Of a stretch of DNA of 64,000 nt, positions 6,971 to 16,277 are shown one piece after another. A program made the position numbers and the translations under genes. The notes beneath the pieces are model-generated. The model was not told where the DNA came from, did no database searches, and worked only from the letters and a program-made list of their open reading frames with translations. Within the stretch, counting starts at the first letter, position 1; each line of letters begins with the position of its first letter. The stretch comes from JACKBC01 sp041391125 (lineage in GTDB: Bacteria; Chloroflexota; Anaerolineae; Caldilineales; Caldilineaceae), in assembly GCA_041391125.1 (NCBI GenBank), contig JAWKON010000018.1, positions 1-64,000 of the forward strand, read 5' to 3'.

Positions 6971-9153
6971 TTACCCCACCGCCTTGCGTTCCCGCCGCCG
7001 CCCGTGCAGCACATTCTCCGTATAGCCATTGGCCTCCTGCCGGCCCAACAGCACCAGATCCAGCGCAGCTTGAAACTCAATACTCTCATCCACATTGGGC
7101 GTCATATTGCGATAGGCCGGGTCGCCGCTGTTCTGCCGGTCCACCACGGCGGCCATGCGCGCAAAGGTGTCGCGAATCTGCGCTTCGCCCACCACTTCGT
7201 GATGCAGCCAATTGGCCATGTGCTGGCTGGAGATGCGCAGCGTGGCCCGGTCCTCCATGAGACCCACATCGTTGATGTCCGGCACCTTGGAGCAGCCCAC
7301 GCCCTGCCCCACCCAGCGCACCACAGAGCCCAAAATGCCCTGGGCGTTGTTGTCCAGCTCTTTCTGAATTTCGGTGGGCGTCAGCTCGCGGTTGAGCAGC
7401 GGCGGCGTCAGGATGGCGTCCAGGCTGGCGCGAGCGCGATTGGCCAATTCCTGCTGGCGGGCGCTCACGTTGACCTGGTGATAGTGCAGCGCGTGCAGCA
7501 CCGCCGCCGTGGGCGAAGGCACCCAAGCCGTGGTGGCGCCGGCCCGTGGGTGGTTCATCTTGGTGGCCACCATCTCGGCCATAGCATCCGGCATGGCCCA
7601 CATGCCCTTGCCAATCTGCGCCCGCCCGATGAGACCGCATTCGATGCCCACATCCACATTCCAATCCTCATAGGCCGCGATCCACGGCTCGCCCTTGATG
7701 GCCCCTTTGGGCAGCATGGCGCCCCCCTCCATAGCCGTGTGGATTTCGTCGCCGGTGCGATCCAAAAAGCCGGTGTTGATAAAGATGACGCGCTCTTTGG
7801 CGGCGCGAATGCACTCTTTCAGATTGACGGTGGTGCGCCGCTCCTCATCCATGATGCCCATTTTGATGGTGTTGCGCGCCAGCCCCAGCGCGTCCTCCAC
7901 GCGGCCAAACAGCTCCACCACAAATGCCACTTCCGCGGGGCCGTGCATCTTGGGCTTCACAATATAGATGCTGCCGGCGCGGCTGTTGCCGCCCTGGTTG
8001 GGCCCGCTCAAGTCGTGCATGGCGGCCAGACAGGTGACCATGGCGTCCAATATGCCTTCGGGAATTTCGTCGCCAGCGGCGGTGGTGACGGCGTCGGTGT
8101 ACATGTGGATGCCTACGTTGCGCACCAGCAGCAGGCTGCGTCCCGGCAGGGCAGTTCGCCGCCCGCCGCCGCCACATACGTACGGTCTGAGTTGAGCCGC
8201 CGGGTCAATGTTTTGCCACCTTTAACCAGTTCGGCTGCCAGCGTCCCCTGCATAATGCCGTTCCAGTTGCCATAGACGCGCGCCTTGTCCTCGGCATCCA
8301 CGGCGGCCACTGAATCTTCGCAATCCTGAATGGTGGTGACGGCGGCCTCCATCAGCACATCCTTGACGCCCGCCGGATCGCTTTGGCCAATGGGGTCATT
8401 GGGATCAATCTGAATTTCGAAATGCAGCCCGTTGTGGCGCAACAAGATGGCGTTCAATCGGCCATTGGCTTGATTGTAGCCCACAAATTGGGCCGGTTCG
8501 GCCAGACCCGTTGTGGAGCCATTCTGCAATGTCACGACCAGGTTTTGGCGACCACCGCTTTCGCTCAGGCCATAGCTGGTCACGTCGGCGTAGCTGCCCG
8601 TGGCCAGCGGTACATATTGATCCAGATATTGCTGGCTCTGCGCAATGACGGCCGCGCCGCGGGCGGGATTGTAGCCGCCGCTCCTTGCGCGCCCCTCGGT
8701 CTCGGGGATCACATCAGTGCCGTAAAGCGCATCATACAGGCTGCCCCAGCGCGCGTTGGCGGCGTTAAGCGCATAGCGGGCGTTGTCCACCGGCACCACA
8801 AGCTGCGGCCCGGCAATCTCGGCGATTTCGGGGTCCACGTTGCTGGTAGAGACGCTGAAGTCATCGCCTTCGGGCAGCAGATAGCCTATTTCCAGCAAAA
8901 ACGCTTTGCGTTCCGCCGCATTGGCCCGTTGCCCCGCCCCGGAGAGATACCACTGGTCGATCTGCGCCTGCAACTCATCGCGCCTTTGCAGCAGCGCCCG
9001 GTTGCGCGGCCCCAGATCGCGCACAATGTCGCCCAGCGCCCGCCAAAAGTGGTCCGCGTCCACGCCCGTCCCCGGCGCAATCGCATTGCGCACCAGGTCA
9101 TCCAGCACCTTCGCTACCTGCAAACCGCCAATCTCAATCCTATTCGCCACCAT
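6971..9153 (-). CDS. glcB: Malate synthase G (one frameshift)
   Basis: Condenses glyoxylate with acetyl-CoA to malate, the second step of the glyoxylate bypass. The frame from ATG 9153 matches malate synthase G from residue 1 (MVANRIEIGGLQVAK) through NDPIGQSDPAGVKDVLMEAAVTTIQDCEDSVAAVDAEDK and KGGKTLTRRLNSDRTY. It then loses frame near 8145-8155, and the second frame continues directly with LLLVRNVGIHM, YIVKPKMHGPAEV and the C-terminal GQGVGCSKVPDI and ENVLHGRRRE. Joined length is about 727 residues, normal for the family. A single missing base explains the break, so I treat it as one gene with a probable sequence error. An AGGAGG lies unusually close to the ATG; the GTG codon right after it is an alternative start. 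Confidence 0.9.
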
Positions 9154-9171
9154 TTCCTCCTGTCTTTTTTT

Positions 9172-9295
9172 GATCAACAGATTTTACAGATTAAAAAGAT
9201 TTTTGGGTGTTCGCTTAGGATGTAGCAAACCCGCTTTGCTTTCGATATTGCCGCAGCCTACTTGTAATCTTAAAAATCTGTGAAATCTGTTGATC
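9172..9295. repeat. Nested palindrome upstream of glcB
   Basis: The same outer arms as at 6046 (TGATCAACAGATT to AATCTGTTGATCC). The interior here is a different module: read on the minus strand it is GTAGGCTGCGG, TATCGAAAGC, AAAGCGGGTTTGC. That module recurs at about 25787-25845 (minus) and 39470-39531 (plus). Confidence 0.8.
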
Positions 9296-9304
9296 CAATA
9301 GTTT

Positions 9305-10546
9305 TTAATCTTCCTTTGCTTTCATAGGGATGACCAGATCATACGGATAATCCGTGAGCCAGATGAGTTCGCCGGCTTCGTTGATAGCCACGGCGTCTTC
9401 GATGCGCACGCCAAAGCCGCGGCTGGGGTAATAGACGCCCGGCTCCACGGTGATCACGTGGCCGGGGGCCAGCGGCTGATCGTAGCCCGCGCTGTGGGTT
9501 AGATTGGGCCCTTCGTGGATGTCCAGCCCGATGCCGTGACCCAGGCTGTGGACATAGCCCTCGTGCGTGCCGGGGTGGGTTCTGGTTGTGGGGTGTCCTT
9601 TGGATTCCAGATAGTCGCAGGTCATGAGTTGCAGTTCGCGCGTGGACATGCCCTCTTTAAAATTGGCCATCACTTTGTCGAAGATCTCCTTGACCTGGTC
9701 CCACGCTTCCTGCACTTCGGGCGGCGCGTAGCCCAGACACCAGGTGCGCGTCATATCGTGATAATAGCCGCGGCCATTTTGGGGAAAAATGTCGAAAATA
9801 ATGGTGTGGCCCAAGCGCAGCGGCGTATCGGCGCTGCCGCGGTTGTGAGGCACGGCGGCTTCGCGGCCCAGGCTAAAGATAGTGTGGCCGTGGTCTTCCA
9901 GCCCCACGGTGCGCAGCCGTTCCTGCATAAAGTCCTTGACATCGCCCACGGTCAGCGCGCTGCCGTCACTTTTGATCACCACGTCGTCTTCCACATCGTG
10001 CTGCTGGATAAAGCGCTGCACTTCGCCCACCACCTGGCAGGTCAGGCGACCGGCTTCCTGCAGCTCAGCCAGCTCGGCGTCATCTTTGGTCTGGCGGGCC
10101 ACGGTGAAGATGGATTCGCCAAATTGGCCCACCAATTCGGTGTCGGTCAGCTCGCTTTGCAGCTTGGTCAGTAGCGCAAAGGTTTCGCCTGGGTCGTCCT
10201 TGCCATAGATGCCCAGCCGCCCTTGCAGCTTCTGGTCGCGGATCACCTGTTGGAAAAAGTCGACGCGCGCGGCCAGCCGGTCGCCATTATGTTTTTCCAG
10301 CAGTGTGTAGCGGTTGTAATGGACGTCGCGATCCACCAGCGCCATGCCGGTCTGCGCCGCCGTATCGCGCTCCATAGAACCGTGGATCAGCGTCATGGGG
10401 CCATCGCGCCGCTTGACAACGAGCGCGCCCTCCAGCGGCTGCCCACCGGTCAAATAGTTCATCGTTGTATTGCCGCCCGAATCGCCCATGACCAGCAGCG
10501 CATCCAGGTTGTTCTCCGCCATCAAGCGGTCGAGATCGGATTTCAC
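9305..10546 (-). CDS. M24 family Xaa-Pro aminopeptidase-like metallopeptidase
   Basis: A 413-residue protein with an N-terminal creatinase-like domain and a C-terminal pita-bread M24 domain. The five metal ligands expected for Xaa-Pro peptidases can be placed: Asp in IIFDIFPQ, Asp in GYYHDMTRTW, His in VHSLGHGIGLDIHEG, Glu in ITVEPGVYYP and Glu in GVRIEDAVAI. It probably cleaves N-terminal residues ahead of proline in the cytoplasm. GTG at 10546 is chosen because AAGGA lies about 7 nt upstream; the longer frame to 10588 would read into the palindrome at 10569-10648. The gene is separated from glcB by a palindromic repeat and may be its own transcription unit. Confidence 0.85.
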   Translation of the reverse strand: MKSDLDRLMAENNLDALLVMGDSGGNTTMNYLTGGQPLEGALVVKRRDGPMTLIHGSMERDTAAQTGMALVDRDVHYNRYTLLEKHNGDRLAARVDFFQQVIRDQKLQGRLGIYGKDDPGETFALLTKLQSELTDTELVGQFGESIFTVARQTKDDAELAELQEAGRLTCQVVGEVQRFIQQHDVEDDVVIKSDGSALTVGDVKDFMQERLRTVGLEDHGHTIFSLGREAAVPHNRGSADTPLRLGHTIIFDIFPQNGRGYYHDMTRTWCLGYAPPEVQEAWDQVKEIFDKVMANFKEGMSTRELQLMTCDYLESKGHPTTRTHPGTHEGYVHSLGHGIGLDIHEGPNLTHSAGYDQPLAPGHVITVEPGVYYPSRGFGVRIEDAVAINEAGELIWLTDYPYDLVIPMKAKED

Positions 10547-10568
10547 AGGGGTTTCCTTTTTGGTGGCC

Positions 10569-10648
10569 GCTCCTCCCCCTTGCCGCACTGACGTGCGTCT
10601 TTCCCCCTCCTCTCCACTTGTGGAGAGGAGGGGGCCAGGGGGAGGAGC
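10569..10648. repeat. Two nested palindromes of CT-rich words
   Basis: Outer arms GCTCCTCCCCCT (10569-10580) and AGGGGGAGGAGC (10637-10648) are exact complements. An inner hairpin of 15-bp arms (10603-10617 with 10620-10634, CCCCCTCCTCTCCAC) sits inside. It lies in the gap between the peptidase and DUF1028 genes. Confidence 0.85.
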
Positions 10649-10659
10649 GGCTTGAATCT

Positions 10660-11538
10660 TTACCCAAACTTGCTTCGCAAAAACTTGACGACCAGTCCGT
10701 CAATCATATCGCCTTGGCCGTTCCAGCGCTCTTCCAGATTTTCAGAGCCGACCAGGGCGCGCAGGGCTTTGCGGGTGGCGTCGTCGAAATGGCCGTGCAG
10801 AGGGCCGTCATAGTAGCCGGTGCGTTGGAGCAGAGTTTGCAGTTCGCCGGCCAGATCGGCCAGCGGCAGTTGGTTGCTTTCATCCACGGCGCCAAAATAG
10901 AGGTGATGCAGGTTGACCAGGGCGCGCAGTCGCTCGATAGGTTCGGGGTCATCGTCGACGCGCAGGTCGAGATAGCGGTCATTGTTGCCGCCATAGCCGC
11001 CGCCGGCCCGCACCACCAGCACGCTGGCCGCCTGCCGTCCGCGGCTGTCCCCGCCCGCAGCTTGACCGGCGGCCAGCGCCTCTACCAGCCAATCGGCCAG
11101 TTCACCCGGCCCGCGGCGCGCTTCCTCAAAGCGGGCGGCCATGGCCTCCACCGTGCCGGGGATCAGAATATTGCCCTGGCAGCAGAAACCATCGCCCATC
11201 ACGTGGCCGGCCCAATCATAACAGCCGCTGCCCGTAAACGCGGCAGCGCGGCCCTGACTATCCACCATGCCCACCTGCCGCAACTCAGCCTGTGCATCGG
11301 CGCCGGTCAGCGCATCGATGGCCGCCTGGGCCGATTGGCCGCTCGCCATCATCGCCAGCCCATCGGGGCCATACATGACGTTGGCATAGGACTGCGTGGC
11401 CACCGCGCCCACACCTGCTTGGGCCCACGGCGCCACCGCGCCCACGGCCAGAAACTTAGACTGTACACCGACACCCCACTCCTGGCGCGCAGGATCATGG
11501 GCGACGACGGAGAAGGTGGCGATTGGTTGGTTTGGCAT
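10660..11538 (-). CDS. DUF1028 family protein with C-terminal peptidoglycan-binding-like domain
   Basis: A 292-residue protein. Residues 1-200 match DUF1028, a family with an Ntn-hydrolase-like fold and no assigned substrate (IATFSVVAHDPARQEWGVGVQSK, the QSYANVMYGPDGLAMM stretch, GSGCYDWAGHVMG). Residues about 215-285 resemble a putative peptidoglycan-binding domain often attached to this family (ELQTLLQRTGYYDGPLHG, DDATRKALRALVGSENLEER). No signal peptide is visible. ATG at 11538 is the start that fits the family; the frame continues to 11661 only by translating a purine-rich palindrome. A Shine-Dalgarno is weak or absent. Confidence 0.83.
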   Translation of the reverse strand: MPNQPIATFSVVAHDPARQEWGVGVQSKFLAVGAVAPWAQAGVGAVATQSYANVMYGPDGLAMMASGQSAQAAIDALTGADAQAELRQVGMVDSQGRAAAFTGSGCYDWAGHVMGDGFCCQGNILIPGTVEAMAARFEEARRGPGELADWLVEALAAGQAAGGDSRGRQAASVLVVRAGGGYGGNNDRYLDLRVDDDPEPIERLRALVNLHHLYFGAVDESNQLPLADLAGELQTLLQRTGYYDGPLHGHFDDATRKALRALVGSENLEERWNGQGDMIDGLVVKFLRSKFG

Positions 11539-11559
11539 GTGGTTTTGTTTTCTTTGAAG

Positions 11560-11643
11560 GGGGGAAAGGGAGAAGGGGAGAAAGGGGGCCGTTGCTTGTC
11601 GGAGAAATGCCCCCTTCTCCCCTTTCCCCCTTCTCCCCTTCCT
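11560..11643. repeat. Purine/pyrimidine palindrome (GGGAGAAGGGGAGAAAGGG)
   Basis: The left arm is a purine run of AGGGGGAAAGGGAGAAGGGG words and the right arm is the complementary run CCCCCTTCTCCCC / TTTCCCCCTTCTCCCC, with about 25 nt between. The same purine words appear without the complementary arm inside two ABC transporter genes at 23957-24008 and 29171-29216. Confidence 0.8.
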
Positions 11644-11647
11644 GCTT

Positions 11648-12034
11648 TTACGCCAATTCAAAGTTCAGCAGCGGCGCCCCATCCGGCTTGAGCTTCTCCA
11701 AGCTGGAGGCCGCGCGCAGGGCGCTAAAACCGTAGATGCCGGTGGCATGGCCGTCGGTCCATTCCAGGCGGATGGCGTAATTGCCCACCAGCTCAGCGCC
11801 GGCAATCTGCGTGCTAGGCTCTGGTTTGGTGTCCAGATTAATCGTCAGATCGAGCGAAAGCGCATCATTGGCAGACGAGCGCTGGCGGCGCACTTCTTTG
11901 CAGGTGGCGCACGGACAATTGGCGCGCAGCCAGCGCAGCGGATACGCGCTAATGTGCTCGTCGGCCCAGGTGATCTGCATGATGCCGGCTTCGCGCAAGA
12001 TGGCTATGTCTGTGGGGCGGTTTTTGGGTAGCAT
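11648..12034 (-). CDS. DUF971 domain protein
   Basis: A 128-residue stand-alone DUF971 protein, the domain also found at the N-terminus of gamma-butyrobetaine hydroxylases and beside some Mrp/ApbC Fe-S carriers. The family signature is clear: ITWADEHISAYPLRWLRANCPCATC near residues 21-45, with a Cys-x-Cys-x2-Cys group that may bind a metal, then a beta-rich part ending in the WTDGHATGIYGFSALR segment. The exact role is unknown. Start ATG 12034 gives the usual family N-terminus (PTDIAILREAG). No strong ribosome-binding site. Confidence 0.85.
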   Translation of the reverse strand: MLPKNRPTDIAILREAGIMQITWADEHISAYPLRWLRANCPCATCKEVRRQRSSANDALSLDLTINLDTKPEPSTQIAGAELVGNYAIRLEWTDGHATGIYGFSALRAASSLEKLKPDGAPLLNFELA

Positions 12035-12078
12035 GATGGTTGCGTATATTGGTTAAAGGTGTGTGGAGATTCAGGGGC

Positions 12079-12292
12079 GCATTGCGTGTTGCGTAGTGCG
12101 TGTACTGGTTAAGTTTATTATTTGGGAACGAGCAGCCTTCCTGGGGGGCGGGTATCCTTTCCCACTGCACTTGTCGACCCCGAAAGTATTTCGGCGTTAA
12201 CAAGTGTGCGGCGGAAAAATCATCCTCCAGATCTGTGGCTTGCCACCCCATTATACCCTAAACCGGTACACGCAACACGCCATACGCAACAA
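12079..12292. repeat. Long palindrome with GCGTGTTGCGTAGTGCGTG arms
   Basis: The left arm (about 12079-12112) and the right arm (about 12260-12290, AACCGGTACACGCAACACGCC and ATACGCAAC) are complementary. The interior holds a small hairpin CCGAAAGTATTTCGG (12180-12194). The whole 260-nt gap between DUF971 and the slipin gene is taken up by this; no gene is visible in it. Confidence 0.65.
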
Positions 12293-12294
12293 AA

Positions 12295-13146
12295 TCACGC
12301 CTCTTCATCCCCCGGCTCCGCGCCCAAAAATGATTCATCAATGGACGGCATCTTCGGTGCGTCGTTCTGTGGCGTGGCCGGTTTACGCGCAAAGTGTCCT
12401 TCAATCATCCCGGTGAACAGTTCAATGGGCAGCGGGAAGATAATGGTGCTGTTGTGCTCGGCGCCGATTTCGGTCAGCGTCTGCAAATAGCGCAGTTGCA
12501 AAGCGCCGGGCTCGGTGGCCATGGTGCGGGCGGCATAGGCCAATTGCTGGGATGCCTGCATTTCGCCTTCGGCATGGATAATTTTGGCGCGTTTTTCGCG
12601 TTCAGCCTCGGCCTGGCGGGCCATGGCGCGCTGCATGGTCTGGGGCAGTTCCACATCTTTCACTTCCACAATGCTGACTTTGATGCCCCACGGTTCAGTC
12701 TGCTCGTCAATAATAGTTTGCAGACGCATGTTGATGTCATCGCGCTCGGCCAGCAGATGGTCCAGCTCGCTTTCGCCCAATACGGAACGCAGCGTGGTTT
12801 GCGCAATCTGCTGCGTGGCCACCAGATAGTTGGTCACGTTGACCACGGCGTCCACCGGGTTGAGCACGCGGAAATAGCAGACCGCATTGACCTTGACCGT
12901 CACATTGTCTTTGGTGATGGCCTCCTGCGTGGGCACATCCAGCGTCACCACGCGCTGATCCACGCGGATCATCTTATCGACAAAGGGGATGATGAAGAAG
13001 AGCCCCGGCCCCTTGGCCCCAATGACGCGGCCCAGGCGAAAGATGACGCCCCGCTCATATTCCGGCACAATTTTGATGGCCGAACGTAAAAAGCTAAAGA
13101 TCACAAACAGGATGATTATGACAATTGGCAGAATTCCCAGGTCCAT
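12295..13146 (-). CDS. Slipin/stomatin-like SPFH membrane protein
   Basis: A 283-residue SPFH (band 7) protein. Residues 5-25 form one membrane-anchoring hydrophobic segment (LPIVIIILFVIFSFL). The band 7 domain follows with VPEYERGVIFRLGR, GPGLFFIIPFVDK, VTLDVPTQEAITKDNV and the helical AMARQAEAEREKRAKIIHAEGE, typical of slipins. Such proteins oligomerise on the membrane and often work with a NfeD partner or a protease, but none is next to it. ATG at 13146 has GGAGAG 7 nt upstream. It is divergent from the DUF3048 gene, so the 205 nt between them should hold promoters for both. Confidence 0.92.
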   Translation of the reverse strand: MDLGILPIVIIILFVIFSFLRSAIKIVPEYERGVIFRLGRVIGAKGPGLFFIIPFVDKMIRVDQRVVTLDVPTQEAITKDNVTVKVNAVCYFRVLNPVDAVVNVTNYLVATQQIAQTTLRSVLGESELDHLLAERDDINMRLQTIIDEQTEPWGIKVSIVEVKDVELPQTMQRAMARQAEAEREKRAKIIHAEGEMQASQQLAYAARTMATEPGALQLRYLQTLTEIGAEHNSTIIFPLPIELFTGMIEGHFARKPATPQNDAPKMPSIDESFLGAEPGDEEA

Positions 13147-13351
13147 CTGGCTCTCCTTTCACAGCAACAAAGTGACTTTTCTCCCGCGCACTTGAATTAT
13201 ACTTGCGCAGCCTGAATGGAGCAACCTATCGCAATCGTACGGGTGATCAACATTTGCGCGTTTGCGGCGTTATGGGTAATCTACACGGCGTTATACTTGC
13301 AGTTGTCATAAACGCGTTGCCGCCAAACCAAATTCATCTCAAGGTAAATCT

Positions 13352-15340
13352 ATGTTGATGCGACATCAAGCGTCCATTTTGAATTTTTTCTGTCAGGTTA
13401 TTATGCTGCTGGTCATGGCCTCGTGTAACCCCTCAGCTTTTACACCGCCGGTTGCGCCGACGGAAAACAGCCCCACCACCGCGGCGGCGCCTGAGAATGG
13501 GGCAGCAGCAGCCGCCCCAGCACCGGCGACCGCCACGGCCATGACCCCGCTCGAAAGTGCAACTGCGCCTACCGCCACGGCCACACCGAAGCCCACCGCC
13601 GCGCCAGAGTCGGGCGTGGTGCGCGTCGTGGCCGCCACGCTGTACAATGGACCCTCCGCCGCCGCCACCATTATGGGCAAGGCGACGGGCGGCGTCCACT
13701 TTGAAGTGTTGGATAAAGCCGCTGATGACCAATGGCTGCTCATCTGCTGCCCGCTTGATAATGGCGCACCGGGCTGGGTGCAATTGGCGCAGGTGCAGCT
13801 TGACGCCGCTTCGGCTGCCAATAATGCGGAAGCCGACAGCGCAGAAACTGGCAGTGCGGAAACTAACAATGCAGAAACTGACGATGCGGAAACCGACGAA
13901 GCGGCGCAAGTGGCGCTGCTGGTGGCCGAAGCGGTCACAGTGACGCAGCCGCTGACGGTGGCGCAAGCCGCGGCCGCGCAAGCTGAAACAGAGGGCGCTG
14001 TGGCTGCGACGGAAAGTATCTCCGTGACGAACAATAACTCGGAAAACCAGGTTGATACGGCCGCCAATGTATTGCAAGCCACGGTGACCGGCGATCTGAT
14101 CAACCTGCGCGGCGGGCCCGGCACCAATTATCCGGCGGTGGGGCAGGCCAGCGCCGGCGACGCGTTTGAAATCCGCGGGCGCAATGCAGACGCAAGTTGG
14201 TGGCAACTTTGCTGCAATCAGGAGGACGGCGACTTCTGGGTGCTGGCTGAACTGACGGAGAGCGCGCTCACGGGCGACGCCCGGTTGGCCCAAGTGGCGC
14301 TGGCCGAAATCCCGCCCACGCCGGAAGCGCCCGCGCCTTCTGCGAACCCGGCGGCGGCGCCCGCCGTGGCTAGCGTGGGGACGGGCGCCGGCGCGGGATT
14401 GCCCGGCGGCGGTGGCTTTGGCGGGCCGGGCGGGACCAATCCGCTGACGGGGTTGGGGTTGCCCGGCGGGCGCAATGGACAACGGCCTATTATTGTATGC
14501 ATCAACAACGACTTTGCCGCCCGTCCCCAATTGGGTACCAGCCAGGCCGACGTGATGTACGAATATTTGATGGAAGGCTACGGCATTACGCGCTTCAGCG
14601 GCATTTTTTACGGCGACGACGTGGGCGCGATCGGCCCGGTGCGCAGCGCCCGGCTGATCAACTATTACATGGGTGCGCTCTATGATGCGGGTCTGGCTTG
14701 TTCGGGCGCCAGCGATGCGGTGCGCTTTCTGCTCAAACACGAAGCGCCCTTCCCCTACATGGACGTGGACCTGGACGACCCCTCCAACACGCGCTATTCG
14801 GTGAGCCTCGGCAGCGATTACCGCACGCGGCTGCGCACGTCCACGGGCCAACTGCGCCAATGGTTGGCCGATTGGGGTGTGGAAAAAGCGCCGTCGATCC
14901 GCGGCTTCACTTTTGGCAATGCGCCCGGCGGCGGCGCGCCCGCCACCTCGATCTCCATTCCCTATCCGGGCGGCAGCGCATCTGGCTATCAATACGATGG
15001 CGGCAGCGGGCGCTATCTGCGCTTCCTTTCGGGCAGTCCGCATGTGGATGGCAACAGCGGCGCCCAAATCGGCGTGGAAAACGTGATCGTTCAATATGTA
15101 ACCCACGAAGCCACCGACATTGTGGAGGACAGCCTGGGCAGCACCAGCATTCGGCTCAACCTCTTTGGCAGCGGGCGCGCCATCGTCTTCCGCGACGGGC
15201 AGGCCTTTGAAGGAACCTGGCGCAGCGAAAGCCGCGGCGATCTGCCCCGCTTCTATCTGGCGGACGGGCAGGAAGTTCCGCTCAAACCGGGCCGCACGTG
15301 GATCAGCGTGGTGCCGGCCAGCTATGCGATTAGCTATTGA
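13352..15340 (+). CDS. DUF3048 (YerB-like) lipoprotein with two SH3-like domains
   Basis: A 662-residue exported protein. The start MLMRHQASILNFF leads into a hydrophobic stretch and a lipobox-like VMASC, so it is probably a lipoprotein. An Ala/Thr/Pro-rich linker follows. An SH3b-like domain lies at about 90-150 (RVVAATLYNGPSAAATIMG, GWVQLAQV), a short AET-repeat segment at about 160-185, and a second SH3b at about 245-305 (LINLRGGPGTNYPAVGQ). After a Gly-rich stretch, DUF3048 runs from NPLTGLGLPGG to the end (RPIIVCINNDFAARPQLGTS, GPVRSARLINYYMG, FYLADGQEVPLKPGRTWI). The biochemical role of DUF3048 is unknown. The two SH3b domains suggest cell-wall or surface binding. AAGGT lies 8 nt before the ATG. 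Confidence 0.88.
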   Translation: MLMRHQASILNFFCQVIMLLVMASCNPSAFTPPVAPTENSPTTAAAPENGAAAAAPAPATATAMTPLESATAPTATATPKPTAAPESGVVRVVAATLYNGPSAAATIMGKATGGVHFEVLDKAADDQWLLICCPLDNGAPGWVQLAQVQLDAASAANNAEADSAETGSAETNNAETDDAETDEAAQVALLVAEAVTVTQPLTVAQAAAAQAETEGAVAATESISVTNNNSENQVDTAANVLQATVTGDLINLRGGPGTNYPAVGQASAGDAFEIRGRNADASWWQLCCNQEDGDFWVLAELTESALTGDARLAQVALAEIPPTPEAPAPSANPAAAPAVASVGTGAGAGLPGGGGFGGPGGTNPLTGLGLPGGRNGQRPIIVCINNDFAARPQLGTSQADVMYEYLMEGYGITRFSGIFYGDDVGAIGPVRSARLINYYMGALYDAGLACSGASDAVRFLLKHEAPFPYMDVDLDDPSNTRYSVSLGSDYRTRLRTSTGQLRQWLADWGVEKAPSIRGFTFGNAPGGGAPATSISIPYPGGSASGYQYDGGSGRYLRFLSGSPHVDGNSGAQIGVENVIVQYVTHEATDIVEDSLGSTSIRLNLFGSGRAIVFRDGQAFEGTWRSESRGDLPRFYLADGQEVPLKPGRTWISVVPASYAISY

Positions 15341-16277
15341 AGATGCGCTAAAATCAGAAATAGGTACGCGGATGTTGTCTGACAACATCCGCGCAAATCA
15401 GCGTGCATCCGCGTACAATACCCCTGTTATGTTATTCCCAATCATATCGTAGATTTAACAGCTATTATAGCCCAAGACAATAGCGCACGGCTGTTTCAAC
15501 CTCGGTCAATTTCGTGGGATGAAGACGACCGGCCGGTGTAGAGGGAAAACGGCCGGCGTCAAGTGAACGAATTTGGAAGCACAAAAAGACTGTTTCCAGG
15601 GGCAAATGGCCGCCCAAAGCTGTCTGCATCTGACCCAATATCTATTGCGCCAGGGCGTGCAGGTTGTCCACATGATTAGAGAAGGCAACGCGGACTTTAC
15701 ACCGCCGAAGCGGTCCTCGAAGTGCTGCATGGCGTGGGCGCGCTGGCTTCCTGTATATCACTTTACGTTGGACGCCCCATATTGACGCCGTCACCGAACG
15801 CGTGCGGCTTGGCGCGGCGATCTGGGCGCATCCGCCCCAGTGGCTGGCGGATTGGCTTGACCATATCCGCAGCCACTATGCAAAGCTGGACGCACGTGAT
15901 CGACACGACCAGCTTGACGCCGGCGGCAACGCTGGAGATTATCGTGCAACACGTTGAAAAAGAATTGCCTCTACATTTTTCTAGGAATCTAACGCAAGCG
16001 GCGCAAAAGGCGCAAGGGCGCAAGCGTTATTCGCTAGCACGTTTTGCGTCCTTTAGCGTTTTGCGTCCTTTGCGCCTTTTGCGTTTAAGTGGCCTGGATG
16101 GGCGAAAACCGTTTTAGGCTTTTTACTGACACCCGTCATATTGCCGCGCCTTACTCTGGAAGGATATCTTGTGTGCCAATGACGCATAGAAACTGTAAAC
16201 ATGATTTGACCCGATTTGAACCATTCCAGAATCTGCTGTTTTCCGAATCTGTTGTGGTGTTATTTTGGCGACTACAC
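15341..16277. other. Gene-poor gap with repeats and an unrecognised broken coding remnant
   Basis: 15351-15420 holds a palindromic stretch with TACGCGGATG/CATCCGCGTA words and an inner GATGTTGTCTGACAACATC hairpin. Between about 15570 and 15965 there are short coding-like pieces on the plus strand in alternating frames: QGVQVVHMIREG, then AEAVLEVLHGVGALAS, then VRLGAAIWAHPPQWLADWLDHIRSHYAKLDA, then HVIDTTSLTPAATLEIIVQHVEKEL. The last pieces loosely resemble the C-terminal half of a P-loop nucleotide kinase. I cannot name the gene. 15999-16085 is another palindrome, of GCGCAAAAGGCGCAAGG words. The rest, 16090-16277, shows nothing. Confidence 0.4.

Noticed and set aside
7004..8275. A 423-codon plus-strand frame opposite glcB
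   Set aside because: It is a shadow of the GC-biased malate synthase codons; the His/Gly/Ala-rich translation matches no family and the opposite frame is a clear enzyme.
13433..15388. A 651-codon minus-strand frame opposite the DUF3048 gene
   Set aside because: The Arg/Ala/Gly-rich low-complexity translation is a shadow of the real lipoprotein gene, which has a signal peptide and known domains.
15563..15730. A DUF488-like protein around QGVQVVHMIREG
   Set aside because: The resemblance is limited to one short strand, the Cys spacing does not fit, and the frame is soon lost; I left it unnamed.
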